Of a stretch of DNA of 28,538 nt, positions 6,920 to 14,516 are shown piece after piece. How positions within the stretch are numbered: the stretch's first letter is position 1; each line of letters begins with the position of its first letter. The stretch is taken from contig JAEXXY010000362.1 in NCBI GenBank assembly GCA_023451855.1, positions 1 to 28,538 of the forward strand, given 5' to 3'. Source of the DNA: Actinomycetes bacterium (GTDB taxonomy: Bacteria > Actinomycetota > Actinomycetes > Actinomycetales > Dermatophilaceae). The translations under genes and the position numbers were made by a program. The notes below the pieces were generated by a model. The model had not been told where the DNA came from. It was given only the letters and a program-made list of their open reading frames with translations, and did not search any database.

Positions 6920-7848
6920 GCATCATCCAGACGCGCGACCTCGTGCGCGACTTCAAGCGGACCCGTGCGGTCGACCACATGTCGTTCACCGTCGAGGCGG
7001 GTGAGTCGGTCGGCTACATCGGCGCCAACGGCGCCGGCAAGTCGACGACGATCAAGATGCTCACCGGCATCCTCAAGCCGACGTCCGGGCACGTGCGCAC
7101 GTGCGGCTTCGACCCGACGCGCCAGCGCGTCGAGGTCGCCCGACGCGTCGGTGTCGTCTTCGGCCAGCGCTCCCAGCTGTGGTGGGACCTCCCGCTGCGC
7201 GAGTCGTTCACGATCCTCGCCGCGATCCACCGGCTCGAGGACGCGCACGCCCGGGCGCGCACCGACCTGCTCGTCGAGCAGCTCGAGATGGGCCCGCAGC
7301 TCGGCACCCCGGTGCGCTCGCTGTCGCTCGGCCAGCGGATGCGGGCCGAGATCGCGGCCGCCCTGCTGCACTCACCCGACCTGCTCGTGCTCGACGAGCC
7401 GACCATCGGGCTCGACGTGCTCTCGAAGCAGCGGCTGCGCGAGTTCCTCGTCGGCGAACGGCGCGAGCGCGGCACGACGCTGCTGCTGACGACCCACGAC
7501 ATGGGCGACATCGAGCGGCTCTGCGACCGCGTGCTCGTCGTCGACCACGGCCGGCTCGCCTTCGACGGCGACCTTCCCGGCCTCGCCGCCACCGTCGGTG
7601 CCCAGCGGCTGCTCGTCCTCGACCTCGCCGAGCCGACGCCCGAGCTCACCGACGTGCCCGGCGCGACGCTCGTCGCCAGCGAGTCCGAGGGCCTGCGCCA
7701 GCGGCTGTCCTTCGACCCGGCCACGACGACGGCGGCCGCGGTGCTCGCGCACGTGTCCGCGCGCCACGACGTCCGCGACCTGGCGATCGAGGAGCCGGAC
7801 ATCGAGGACGTCGTCCGCCGCCTCTACGCCGCCTCCGGCCGCACCTGA
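6916..7848 (+). CDS. ABC transporter ATP-binding protein of the ABC-2 exporter
   Basis: The 310-aa ATPase powers the two permeases encoded just upstream. It shows Walker A GANGAGKST (residues 36-44), a Q-loop (VVFGQRSQLWWDLP, about 80-93), the signature LSLGQ (136-140), Walker B with D160/E161 in LLVLDEPTIGLD, and the H-loop LLLTTHD. About 80 residues after the nucleotide-binding domain form a C-terminal extension common in exporters of this type. The longer ORF upstream is a chance extension. The ATG at 6916 overlaps the previous stop (ATGA) and has GAAGGAG upstream. From memory, this gene set corresponds to the poorly characterised COG4586/COG4587/COG3694 system, so export of a lipid, peptide or drug is only a guess. 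Confidence 0.93.
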   Translation: MSIIQTRDLVRDFKRTRAVDHMSFTVEAGESVGYIGANGAGKSTTIKMLTGILKPTSGHVRTCGFDPTRQRVEVARRVGVVFGQRSQLWWDLPLRESFTILAAIHRLEDAHARARTDLLVEQLEMGPQLGTPVRSLSLGQRMRAEIAAALLHSPDLLVLDEPTIGLDVLSKQRLREFLVGERRERGTTLLLTTHDMGDIERLCDRVLVVDHGRLAFDGDLPGLAATVGAQRLLVLDLAEPTPELTDVPGATLVASESEGLRQRLSFDPATTTAAAVLAHVSARHDVRDLAIEEPDIEDVVRRLYAASGRT

Positions 7849-7875
7849 CCGCCGGGCGTCGAACCGGAAGGGACC

Positions 7876-8379
7876 TCAGAGGGTCCGGAGCATCCGGGTG
7901 TTGCCGAGGGTGTTCGGCTTGACCCGCTCGAGGTCGAGGAACTCCGCGACGCCCTCGTCGTAGGAGCGCAGCAGCTCGGCGTAGACGGCGTGCGACACGG
8001 CCTGGCCCTCGATCGCGGCGAACCCGTGCCGCTCGAAGAACTGCGTCTCGAACGTGAGGCAGAAGAGGCGTCGCACCCCGAGGTCGCGGGCGACCTCGAC
8101 GAGCTCCTCGAGGATCCGGCCGCCGAGCCCGGTGCCGAGCTGGTCGTCGGCGACGGCGAGGGTGCGGATCTCGGCGAGGTCCTCCCACATGACGTGCAGC
8201 GCGCCGCACCCGACGACGCGGCCGTCGACCTCGGCCACCCGGAACTCCTGCACCGACTCGTAGTAGGTGACCGCCTCCTTGCTCACGAGGACCCGTCGCT
8301 CGGCCAGCGGCGCGACGAGCGCGCGGATGGCCCTGATGTCGGCCGTCCGCGCGCGGCGCAGCACGGGCACACGGCTCAC
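7876..8379 (-). CDS. GNAT N-acetyltransferase, likely amino-acid N-acetyltransferase (ArgA-like)
   Basis: The 167-aa protein is a single GNAT domain. The acetyl-CoA-binding loop is QLGTGLGGRI (residues 80-89), preceded by the IRTLAVADD strand. The segment FCLTFETQFFERHGFAAIE and the ending LKPNTLGN-like VKPNTLGNTRML resemble short N-acetylglutamate synthases of actinobacteria, which carry out the first step of arginine synthesis. The start is a GTG at 8377-8379 that overlaps the LCP gene stop codon (GTGA), so it is cotranscribed with that gene. The ArgA assignment is by family resemblance. A different amine substrate is possible. Confidence 0.75.
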   Translation of the reverse strand: MSRVPVLRRARTADIRAIRALVAPLAERRVLVSKEAVTYYESVQEFRVAEVDGRVVGCGALHVMWEDLAEIRTLAVADDQLGTGLGGRILEELVEVARDLGVRRLFCLTFETQFFERHGFAAIEGQAVSHAVYAELLRSYDEGVAEFLDLERVKPNTLGNTRMLRTL

Positions 8380-9596
8380 GAGAGGTTCCCGTCGCGGAAC
8401 TGCGCGAAGACGCGTCGGGCCTCGGCACCGAGCACGACGATGGACTGCTGGCCGGCCCACCCGAAGGCACCCTTGGCGACACCACGGCCGACCTTGAGCG
8501 GGTTGAGGGTGTGCAGGCCGGCGGTGAAGGTCAGGATCTGCTCGGCGTCGAGGTTGCTCCTGCCGACCTTGCTGAAGCTCGTCAGGGCCTTGGGGATGGC
8601 GATGGGCCCGGCCAGCTTCGCCTTGATCGCGGCCGCGAGGATGACCTCGCCCTGGTGGCGCGAGCGGCCGAAGTCGCCGTCGGGGAGGGTCTTGCGCTCG
8701 CGGGCGTAGGCCAGGGCCTCGGCGCCGCTGAGTGTCTGGGTGCCGGCCTTGATGACCATGTTCTTGGCGTGCGAGGCGACGACGGTCTTCGGGATGACGA
8801 TGGGGATGCCGCCCTGCTCGTCGACGACCTTCTTGAAGCCGGAGAACCCGATGACGACATAGCCCTGCACGGGGAGGCCGGTGACGCGTCGGACGGTGGT
8901 GACCTGCGCGGAAGGGCCGCCGAACACCATGGCGGAGTTGATCTTTCCCTTGCCGCCGGTCGACAGCGGCACCCAGAGGTCGCGGGCCATACCCATGACG
9001 CCACCACCGCCGGAGCCGTCCTGGCCGATGACCTGCAGCACGTCGGCCCGGGTCCGCTCCAGCGGCTGGCCCTTGCGTGCGTCCGACCCGATGGCAAGGA
9101 CCCAGCGGGGACCCTTGGGGCCCAAGGACGGTCGGTCGACTCCGAGGCCGGGCCACCAGCCGCCGACGACCTTCCACGTGGGTCCGACGGCGAGCGTCAC
9201 GTCGTCGCCGGCGGTGACGACGGCGACGGGGGTGCCCATCCACGAGCCGACGGACGCCGTGGCACCGACAGGCAGTGCAGCGGGCTTGCGCGCCGCGAGC
9301 GCGGACCTCGCGCTGGGGCTCGCGCCGGCGCCGAGGTCGCCACCGGCGTAGACCCGCTGCACCAACGTGGCCAGCGGCGCCGGCGCCCCGGTGATGCCGC
9401 CGTTCCGGGCGGGGGCCGACGTCGCGCCGCCCGAGCCCGACGACGTGGCGGAGCCCGGCGTCGAGGCCGGTGACGACGCGGGAGAGCCGGTCGGCGTCGA
9501 GGTGCACGACGCCAGCAGCACCACGGTCGCTGCGGTCACGACGGCGACGCGCGTGCTGGTTCGACGGCGCGCGGCGGGGCGGTGCACGAAGGTCAC
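8376..9596 (-). CDS. LCP (LytR-CpsA-Psr) family lipoprotein
   Basis: LCP proteins transfer glycan polymers from lipid carriers to peptidoglycan. The 406-aa protein begins with a basic N-terminus, a hydrophobic core and an apparent lipobox LLASC (Cys31), followed by a long Ser/Thr/Gly/Pro-rich linker. The LCP domain occupies roughly residues 165-370. It contains GSDAR and ERTRADVLQVI (polyprenyl-phosphate and metal site), ARDLWVPLSTGGKGKINSA, and the ALAYARERKTLPDGDFGRSRHQ block with its conserved arginines. Most LCP proteins are anchored by a transmembrane helix, so the lipoprotein form is slightly unusual. It starts at GTG 9594-9596, with a -10 box six bases upstream. The argA-like gene overlaps its end. 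Confidence 0.87.
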   Translation of the reverse strand: MTFVHRPAARRRTSTRVAVVTAATVVLLASCTSTPTGSPASSPASTPGSATSSGSGGATSAPARNGGITGAPAPLATLVQRVYAGGDLGAGASPSARSALAARKPAALPVGATASVGSWMGTPVAVVTAGDDVTLAVGPTWKVVGGWWPGLGVDRPSLGPKGPRWVLAIGSDARKGQPLERTRADVLQVIGQDGSGGGGVMGMARDLWVPLSTGGKGKINSAMVFGGPSAQVTTVRRVTGLPVQGYVVIGFSGFKKVVDEQGGIPIVIPKTVVASHAKNMVIKAGTQTLSGAEALAYARERKTLPDGDFGRSRHQGEVILAAAIKAKLAGPIAIPKALTSFSKVGRSNLDAEQILTFTAGLHTLNPLKVGRGVAKGAFGWAGQQSIVVLGAEARRVFAQFRDGNLS

Positions 9597-9602
9597 CGCC
9601 CC

Positions 9603-9608
9603 ACCGTA
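9603..9608 (-). promoter_or_regulatory. -10 box TACGGT for the leaderless LCP gene
   Basis: Read on the minus strand, TACGGT occupies 9608 down to 9603 and ends six bases before the GTG start at 9596. This is the same arrangement as at radA. Confidence 0.5.
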
Positions 9609-9803
9609 GACGACCGGTTCACGCGACGCGGGAGGCCGTCCGCGCGGGGGAACGCGACGCCAGCACCGAAGCCGGCACGACGGCTCCGGCCAGCACCGAC
9701 GTCACGACGAACCGCACGACGAGCGTGCTGTCGAGGTGGCCGGAGAACGGCAGGACGAGGACGCCGTCATCAGCGCGATGACCAGTGCGTCGGGGGATGG
9801 CGG

Positions 9804-9832
9804 AGGGGCCGGGGAACGTGTCCCCGGCCCCT
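9804..9832 (-). terminator. Strong hairpin downstream of clpC
   Basis: AGGGGCCGGGGA (9804-9815) and TCCCCGGCCCCT (9821-9832) form a perfect 12-bp stem around ACGTG. It lies 43 bases past the clpC stop codon. No U-tract follows. Confidence 0.7.
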
Positions 9833-9874
9833 TCGGCCGTGCTGTCTACCGCGTGGCGCGGCTCGTGGCGTCGG

Positions 9875-12493
9875 TCAGCGCTCGCCGCCGGCCACCCCGT
9901 GGTCGGGGTAGACGGTGTCGTCGGGCACCGACGGGCCGGCCGTCACGTTGACGCCCAGGGCCTCGTCGAGGGCCGCGCCCTCGGGCAGGGCCGGGAGGTC
10001 GTCGGCCGGGCGGTGCGACGCGTCGGGGTGGGCCATGTCGGAGAAGGTGAACGTCTCCTCCTTGCCCTCGCCCTCGGTGTCGACCTTGATGTACTGCCCG
10101 GACGTGAACTCGGCGTAGAGGATCTTCTCCGAGAGGGCGTCCTCGATCTCGCGCTGGATGGTGCGACGCAGCGGGCGCGCACCGAGCACGGGGTCGTAGC
10201 CCTTCTTGGCGAGCAGGTCCTTGGCCGCGGGCGTGAGCTCGATGCCCATGTCCTTGTCCTTGAGCCGCTTGTCGAGCTTGGCGATCTCGAGGTCGACGAT
10301 CTGCGTGATCTCGTCCCTGTTGAGGTGCGGGAACACGATGGTGTCGTCGACGCGGTTGAGGAACTCGGGCCGGAAGTGCTGCTTGAGCTCGTCGGTGACC
10401 TTCGCCTTCATCCGCTCGTAGTCCGAACGGCTGTCGGGCCCGGCCGAGAAGCCCATGTTGGCCTTGGAGATGTCTCGCGTGCCGAGGTTGGTCGTCATGA
10501 TGATGACGGTGTTCTTGAAGTCGACCATCCGACCCTGGGAGTCGGTGAGGCGGCCGTCCTCGAGCACCTGCAGCAGCGAGTTGAAGATCTCCGGGTGGGC
10601 CTTCTCGACCTCGTCGAAGAGCACGACGGAGAACGGCTTGCGGCGCACCTTCTCGGTGAGCTGGCCGCCCTCCTCGTAGCCGACGTAGCCGGGAGGCGAG
10701 CCGAACAGGCGGCTCACCGTGTGCTTCTCAGAGTACTCGGACATGTCGAGCTGGATCAGCGCGTCCTCGCTGCCGAAGAGGAACTCGGCGAGCGTCTTGG
10801 CCAGCTCGGTCTTACCGACGCCGGTGGGGCCGGCGAAGATGAACGAGCCACCGGGACGACGCGGGTCCTTCAGGCCGGCACGGGTGCGGCGGATCGCCTG
10901 GCTCAGCGCCTTGACGGCGTCGTCCATGCCGACGATGCGCTTGTGCAGCTCGTCCTCCATGTGGAGCAGTCGGCTCGACTCCTCCTCGGTCAGCTTGAAC
11001 ACCGGGATGCCGGTGCTGGCCGCCAGGACCTCGGCGATGAGCTCCTCGTCGACCTCGGCCACGACGTCCATGTCGCCGGACTTCCACTGCGCCTCGCGCT
11101 CGGCCTTCTCCTGGCGCAGGCGCTTCTCGTCGTCGCGGACGCGGGCCGCGCGCTCGAAGTCCTGGCCGTCGATGGCCGACTCCTTCTCGCGGACCAGCGC
11201 GGCGATCTTCTCGTCGAAGTCGCGCAGGTCCGGCGGTGCCGTCATCCGGCGGATGCGCAGTCGCGCGCCCGCCTCGTCGATGAGGTCGATCGCCTTGTCC
11301 GGGAGGAAGCGGTCGTTGATGTACCGGTCGGCCATGTTGGCCGCGGCGACGAGCGCGCCGTCGGTGATCGTGACCCGGTGGTGCGCCTCGTAGCGGTCGC
11401 GCAGGCCCTTGAGGATCTCGATGGCGTGCGGCAGCGTCGGCTCCTGCACCTGGATCGGCTGGAAGCGCCGCTCGAGGGCCGAGTCCTTCTCGATGTGCTT
11501 GCGGTACTCGTCGAGCGTCGTCGCGCCGATCGTCTGCAGCTCGCCGCGGGCCAGCATCGGCTTGAGGATGCTCGCCGCGTCGATGGCGCCCTCGGCGGCA
11601 CCGGCACCGACGAGGGTGTGGATCTCGTCGATGAAGATGATGATGTCGCCGCGGGTGCGAATCTCCTTGAGGACCTTCTTCAGCCGCTCCTCGAAGTCAC
11701 CGCGGTAGCGGCTGCCGGCCACGAGCGAGCCGAGGTCGAGGGTGTAGAGCTGCTTGTCCTTGAGCGTCTCGGGCACCTCGCCCTTGACGATGTCCTGGGC
11801 CAGGCCCTCGACGACGGCGGTCTTGCCGACGCCGGGCTCGCCGATGAGGACGGGGTTGTTCTTGGTGCGGCGGGACAGCACCTGCATGACCCGCTCGATC
11901 TCCTTCTCGCGCCCGATGACCGGGTCGAGCTTGCCCTCGCGGGCGGCCTGCGTGAGGTTGCGGCCGAACTGGTCGAGCACGAGCGACCCCGCCGGGGTGC
12001 CCTCGCCCTGGGCCTGGCCCACGCCGGCGCCGGCCTTCTCGCTGCCCTGGCCACCCTGGTAGCCCGACAGGAGCTGGATGACCTGCTGGCGCACCTTGTT
12101 CAGCTCGGCGCCGAGCTTGACGAGCACCTGCGCGGCGACGCCCTCGCCCTCACGGATGAGGCCGAGGAGGATGTGCTCGGTGCCGATGTAGCTGTGGCCG
12201 AGCTGCAGCGCCTCGCGCAGCGAGTACTCGAGGACCTTCTTGGCGCGGGGCGTGAAGGGAATGTGGCCGGTGGGGGCCTGCTGCCCCTGGCCGATGATCT
12301 CCTGGACCTGGGCCCGGACCGCTTCGAGCGAGATGTCGAGCGACTCGAGGGCCTTCGCGGCGACGCCTTCGCCTTCGTGGATCAGACCCAGGAGGATGTG
12401 CTCGGTCCCGATGTAGTTGTGGTTGAGCAGGCGTGCTTCCTCCTGCGCGAGGACAACCACCCTCCGGGCCCTGTCGGTGAACCGTTCGAACAT
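9875..12493 (-). CDS. clpC: ATP-dependent Clp protease ATP-binding subunit ClpC
   Basis: ClpC unfolds proteins and feeds them to ClpP. The 872-aa protein has two Clp-N repeats (about residues 1-145), a first AAA+ domain with Walker A GEPGVGKT (218-225) and Walker B IIIFIDE (284-290), a UVR-type middle segment (about 426-460, FDEKIAALVREKESAIDGQDFE), and a second AAA+ domain with Walker A GPTGVGKT (555-562). A Pro/Asp-rich tail of about 50 residues follows (ASHRPADDLPALPEGAAL). The length and UVR segment identify ClpC rather than ClpB or ClpA. The start is the ATG at 12491-12493, with AGGAGAAGAAC upstream. It is transcribed alone, from a promoter overlapped by an 18-bp inverted repeat. Confidence 0.97.
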   Translation of the reverse strand: MFERFTDRARRVVVLAQEEARLLNHNYIGTEHILLGLIHEGEGVAAKALESLDISLEAVRAQVQEIIGQGQQAPTGHIPFTPRAKKVLEYSLREALQLGHSYIGTEHILLGLIREGEGVAAQVLVKLGAELNKVRQQVIQLLSGYQGGQGSEKAGAGVGQAQGEGTPAGSLVLDQFGRNLTQAAREGKLDPVIGREKEIERVMQVLSRRTKNNPVLIGEPGVGKTAVVEGLAQDIVKGEVPETLKDKQLYTLDLGSLVAGSRYRGDFEERLKKVLKEIRTRGDIIIFIDEIHTLVGAGAAEGAIDAASILKPMLARGELQTIGATTLDEYRKHIEKDSALERRFQPIQVQEPTLPHAIEILKGLRDRYEAHHRVTITDGALVAAANMADRYINDRFLPDKAIDLIDEAGARLRIRRMTAPPDLRDFDEKIAALVREKESAIDGQDFERAARVRDDEKRLRQEKAEREAQWKSGDMDVVAEVDEELIAEVLAASTGIPVFKLTEEESSRLLHMEDELHKRIVGMDDAVKALSQAIRRTRAGLKDPRRPGGSFIFAGPTGVGKTELAKTLAEFLFGSEDALIQLDMSEYSEKHTVSRLFGSPPGYVGYEEGGQLTEKVRRKPFSVVLFDEVEKAHPEIFNSLLQVLEDGRLTDSQGRMVDFKNTVIIMTTNLGTRDISKANMGFSAGPDSRSDYERMKAKVTDELKQHFRPEFLNRVDDTIVFPHLNRDEITQIVDLEIAKLDKRLKDKDMGIELTPAAKDLLAKKGYDPVLGARPLRRTIQREIEDALSEKILYAEFTSGQYIKVDTEGEGKEETFTFSDMAHPDASHRPADDLPALPEGAALDEALGVNVTAGPSVPDDTVYPDHGVAGGER

Positions 12494-12509
12494 GTTCTTC
12501 TCCTGACTG

Positions 12510-12531
12510 ATCGAGAGACATCTCGATGCTA
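12510..12531 (-). promoter_or_regulatory. clpC promoter with overlapping palindromic operator candidate
   Basis: On the minus strand TAGCAT (12531 to 12526) is a TANNNT -10 box. It overlaps a perfect inverted repeat, ATCGAGA-N4-TCTCGAT (12510-12527), that also covers the expected transcription start. This position suits a repressor operator, or an mRNA 5' hairpin. No good -35 is seen at standard spacing. Confidence 0.45.
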
Positions 12532-12651
12532 TCCGTGCGCACTGTGGGTGAGCACAACCCGACCAACGCGAGCCGGGCGCGTCCTGTTCCCCATCCTGAG
12601 TCGGCTGCGCTCAGGTTCGGCCTCTGTTCGCCGTGGGCATAACCCTCGCCC

Positions 12652-12758
12652 ACCCCAACCCTTTCCCGTCGGCCGCGACCGGCAACCGCGCCGTGGCGCA
12701 GTTTCGTCGGTCTGGGAGGCCGCGTTGCGACTGAAACCGCGCCACGGCGCGGTTTCAG
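12652..12758 (-). repeat. Left array of the 51-bp-period palindromic repeat (two copies)
   Basis: On the minus strand two units begin GAAACYGCGCC and contain the palindromic core GCGCC-RY-GGCGC followed by GGTT. Their starts are exactly 51 bp apart. One unit is also part of a perfect hairpin, CTGAAACCGCGC (12731-12742) with GCGCGGTTTCAG (12747-12758), which lies 25 bases past the end of the DUF559 gene and may serve as its terminator. The array points away from the DUF559 gene and is the inverted counterpart of the array at 13770-13905. Confidence 0.75.
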
Positions 12759-12782
12759 GCCGCAGGTTCTGTGGGTCGCGGG

Positions 12783-13714
12783 TCAGGCAGGCACGGCGAG
12801 GTCGCCAAGCCGACTCGGGAAGTGCCGACGCCAGTCGTCTCGAAGCGGTGGCACCGGCATCTCGACGGAGCGCATGGCCTTGACGATGCGGCCCAGGGTG
12901 CGAGCCGGGGTCGAGTAGATGTCCCGGGACACGATGACCAGCCGTCGGATGCGTTCGTCGTCGAGGACTTCGTCGCGCCCGATGTCGCCGAGCCACTGCT
13001 CGTCGGACTCCGCGTGCTGGCGCCCGTCGTACTCGATGATGAGCCGAAACGGCAGGTAGGACAGGTCGTACCGCCTGAGGAGGCGACCCTCCGCGTCGAA
13101 CACCCGGTGGTCGACCTCCGGCTCGGGCAGCCCGGCCAGCACCATGAGCAGCCGGACCCGCGACTCCATGGGGGAGTCCACGCGATCGCGGACGAGGGAG
13201 GCGGCTCGGCGCGCCAGCCGCGAATGTGGCCCACCCAGGTGTCGCGCGCTCTCGACCAGCGCCCGCCCGCTGGTGCGTCCGGCTCGGACGAGGGAGTCCC
13301 CGAGCACGACGAGGTCGACCAGGCCCAGGCACTGAGCCAGATCCAGGAACGTCTGGGCCGGGCTGGTGGCCCGGAAGCCGCGAAAGGCGACGACGTGGTG
13401 CCCGGCCTTCGTCCGGTGGGCGGCGATGCCGACGCGTCGGGAGCGGTTTCGGGGACTGCACACGTGGATGTCGGGATCGTCAGGTACGACGCCGCCCCAG
13501 AGAAGTGCGGCGGTGTGGTGGAGACGTAGCTGCCCGGGGTGACGACCGCGAGGGCGGCCTGGATCCGCGCTTGGAGAGTCGGCGTGACGCCGCGCTCGAG
13601 GTGGACTCCGCGGAACATCGCCCGGTGGGTCCGCCGGAGCCCCGCATCCGTCAGACCGGACGCCAAGGCATCCGGTCGGCGGATCGGCATCGGTCGGTCG
13701 TGCGGCTCTGCCAT
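12783..13714 (-). pseudogene. Frameshifted DUF559 / AbiEi-antitoxin-like protein
   Basis: Two reading frames together make one recognisable protein. The first runs from ATG 13712-13714 and encodes an AbiEi-like winged-helix region (RRPDALASGLTDAGLRRTHR) up to TPGSYVS. The second, from about 13519 to the stop at 12783, continues with HTAALLWGGVVPDDPDIHV, the TSPAQTFLDLA block, and a C-terminal DUF559 (PD-(D/E)XK-like) domain with IIEYDGRQH. Adding one G to the GG at 13520-13521 (CC to CCC on the coding strand) restores TPGSYVSHHTAALLWGG and one 310-aa protein, about the family's usual length. This is either a real inactivating deletion or a sequencing error. Related genes are common in actinobacteria, and their function is not established. 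Confidence 0.8.
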
Positions 13715-13769
13715 GACACTCAGACTGCCCTCGGGTGCATCCACTCCGCCCGGGTTCTCCACAGCCGCC

Positions 13770-13905
13770 GAAGGTGCGCCACGGCGCGGTTTCCTCGCCG
13801 ATCCCGCTGCGTCAGCGACGGGAAGTGCGCCGCGGCGCGGTCTCGTCGCGAATCGGGCCGCGTGGGTGACTGGACGTGCGCCGTGGCGCGGTTTCGTCGC
13901 TGGGC
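13770..13905 (+). repeat. Right array of the 51-bp-period palindromic repeat (three copies)
   Basis: The sequence GTGCGCC-RY-GGCGCGGTYTC begins at 13774, 13825 and 13876, a period of exactly 51 bp. The core GCGCCRYGGCGC is self-complementary. The roughly 26-bp stretch between cores is much less conserved but keeps its length. In one plus-strand frame the units read as a 17-residue pattern around APRRGF, but there is no start context and I regard this as non-coding. The array lies just upstream of the DUF559 gene, within the 247-base gap before the deaminase gene, and is inverted relative to the array at 12652-12758. Confidence 0.8.
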
Positions 13906-13961
13906 TCAGTGGCGGAGGCGCGGGGTCGACGTGTCGGTCGGGGCCTCGGGGCCCGGACGCG

Positions 13962-14516
13962 TCAGGCGGGAGGGTGCCGGCGGGCGAAGCGCTCGTGCAG
14001 GTCGCGCACCTCGTCCTCGAGCTCGGGCGCCGGGCCGGCGACGACGGCGTCCGGCACGACGTCGGTGATGGCGAGGGCGCGCACCGGTGAGGGCGGTGCA
14101 CCCCACGACGCCCGCCACCGCCCGAGCTGCTCGCTGCTCACCGCGTAGACGATCCGCCCCAGACCCACCCACCCGTGGGCCGCCGAGCACATGGCGCAGT
14201 GCTCGCCCGAGGTGTAGACGGTCGCGGCGGCCCGCTCCGGCGCGGTGAGCCGGGCACCGGCCCAGCGAGCGATGGCGAGCTCGGGGTGCTGCGTCTCGTC
14301 CATCTCGACGACGTGGTTGTGGTCCTCGAAGAGCACCTCGCCGTCCTCGGACACGAGGACCGAGCCGAACGGCTCGTCGCCGCGCTCGAGGGCGAGGCGG
14401 GCCAGCTCGACGGCCCGGCGCAGGTGCGCGAGGTCGGCCTCGGTGACGCGCGTGGCGTCGGGGCCGGTGGCGTCGGCGCGCGTGGCGTCGGGGCCCGGTG
14501 CTCCGGTGCTGCTCAT
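13962..14516 (-). CDS. Nucleoside/cytidine-type deaminase
   Basis: The 184-aa protein has the zinc-deaminase fold of the cytidine deaminase/TadA/guanine deaminase superfamily. The active site is HPE (residues 77-79; catalytic Glu79) plus CAMC (Cys107, Cys110). The segment GDEPFGSVLVSEDGEVLFEDHN is typical of single-domain nucleoside deaminases. The first about 24 residues are a repeat-like, low-complexity stretch (DATRADATGPDATR) outside the domain. The substrate cannot be read from the sequence. The ATG (14514-14516) overlaps the stop codon of the methyltransferase gene (ATGA), so the two are coupled. It ends just before the right repeat array. Confidence 0.85.
   Translation of the reverse strand: MSSTGAPGPDATRADATGPDATRVTEADLAHLRRAVELARLALERGDEPFGSVLVSEDGEVLFEDHNHVVEMDETQHPELAIARWAGARLTAPERAAATVYTSGEHCAMCSAAHGWVGLGRIVYAVSSEQLGRWRASWGAPPSPVRALAITDVVPDAVVAGPAPELEDEVRDLHERFARRHPPA

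Larger units (their letters stand above)
9597..9874. other. Intergenic region between clpC and the LCP gene
   Basis: I see no convincing gene here. The minus strand has an open stretch of about 55 codons ending at a TGA at 9619-9621 with a hydrophobic composition (LVVRFVVTSVLAGAVVPASV), but it lacks a start codon with a ribosome-binding site. It may be a gene remnant. The region also holds the clpC terminator hairpin and the LCP promoter. Confidence 0.5.

Noticed and set aside
9785..12883. A very long plus-strand open frame opposite clpC
   Set aside because: It is the antisense shadow of clpC (Leu/Asp/Glu/Arg-rich, no domains). clpC is unmistakable on the minus strand.
13770..13905. CRISPR-like array (about 25-bp repeat with about 26-bp spacers)
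   Set aside because: Only three imperfect copies, cores are palindromic, no cas genes in the window, and an inverted array with the same period lies on the other side of the DUF559 gene.
12755..14101. A 448-codon minus-strand reading frame through the DUF559 locus
   Set aside because: Only its middle part (the DUF559 N-terminus) looks like protein. The rest is Arg/Pro/Ser-rich shadow of other genes and repeats, and the family match continues in another frame after a one-base shift.
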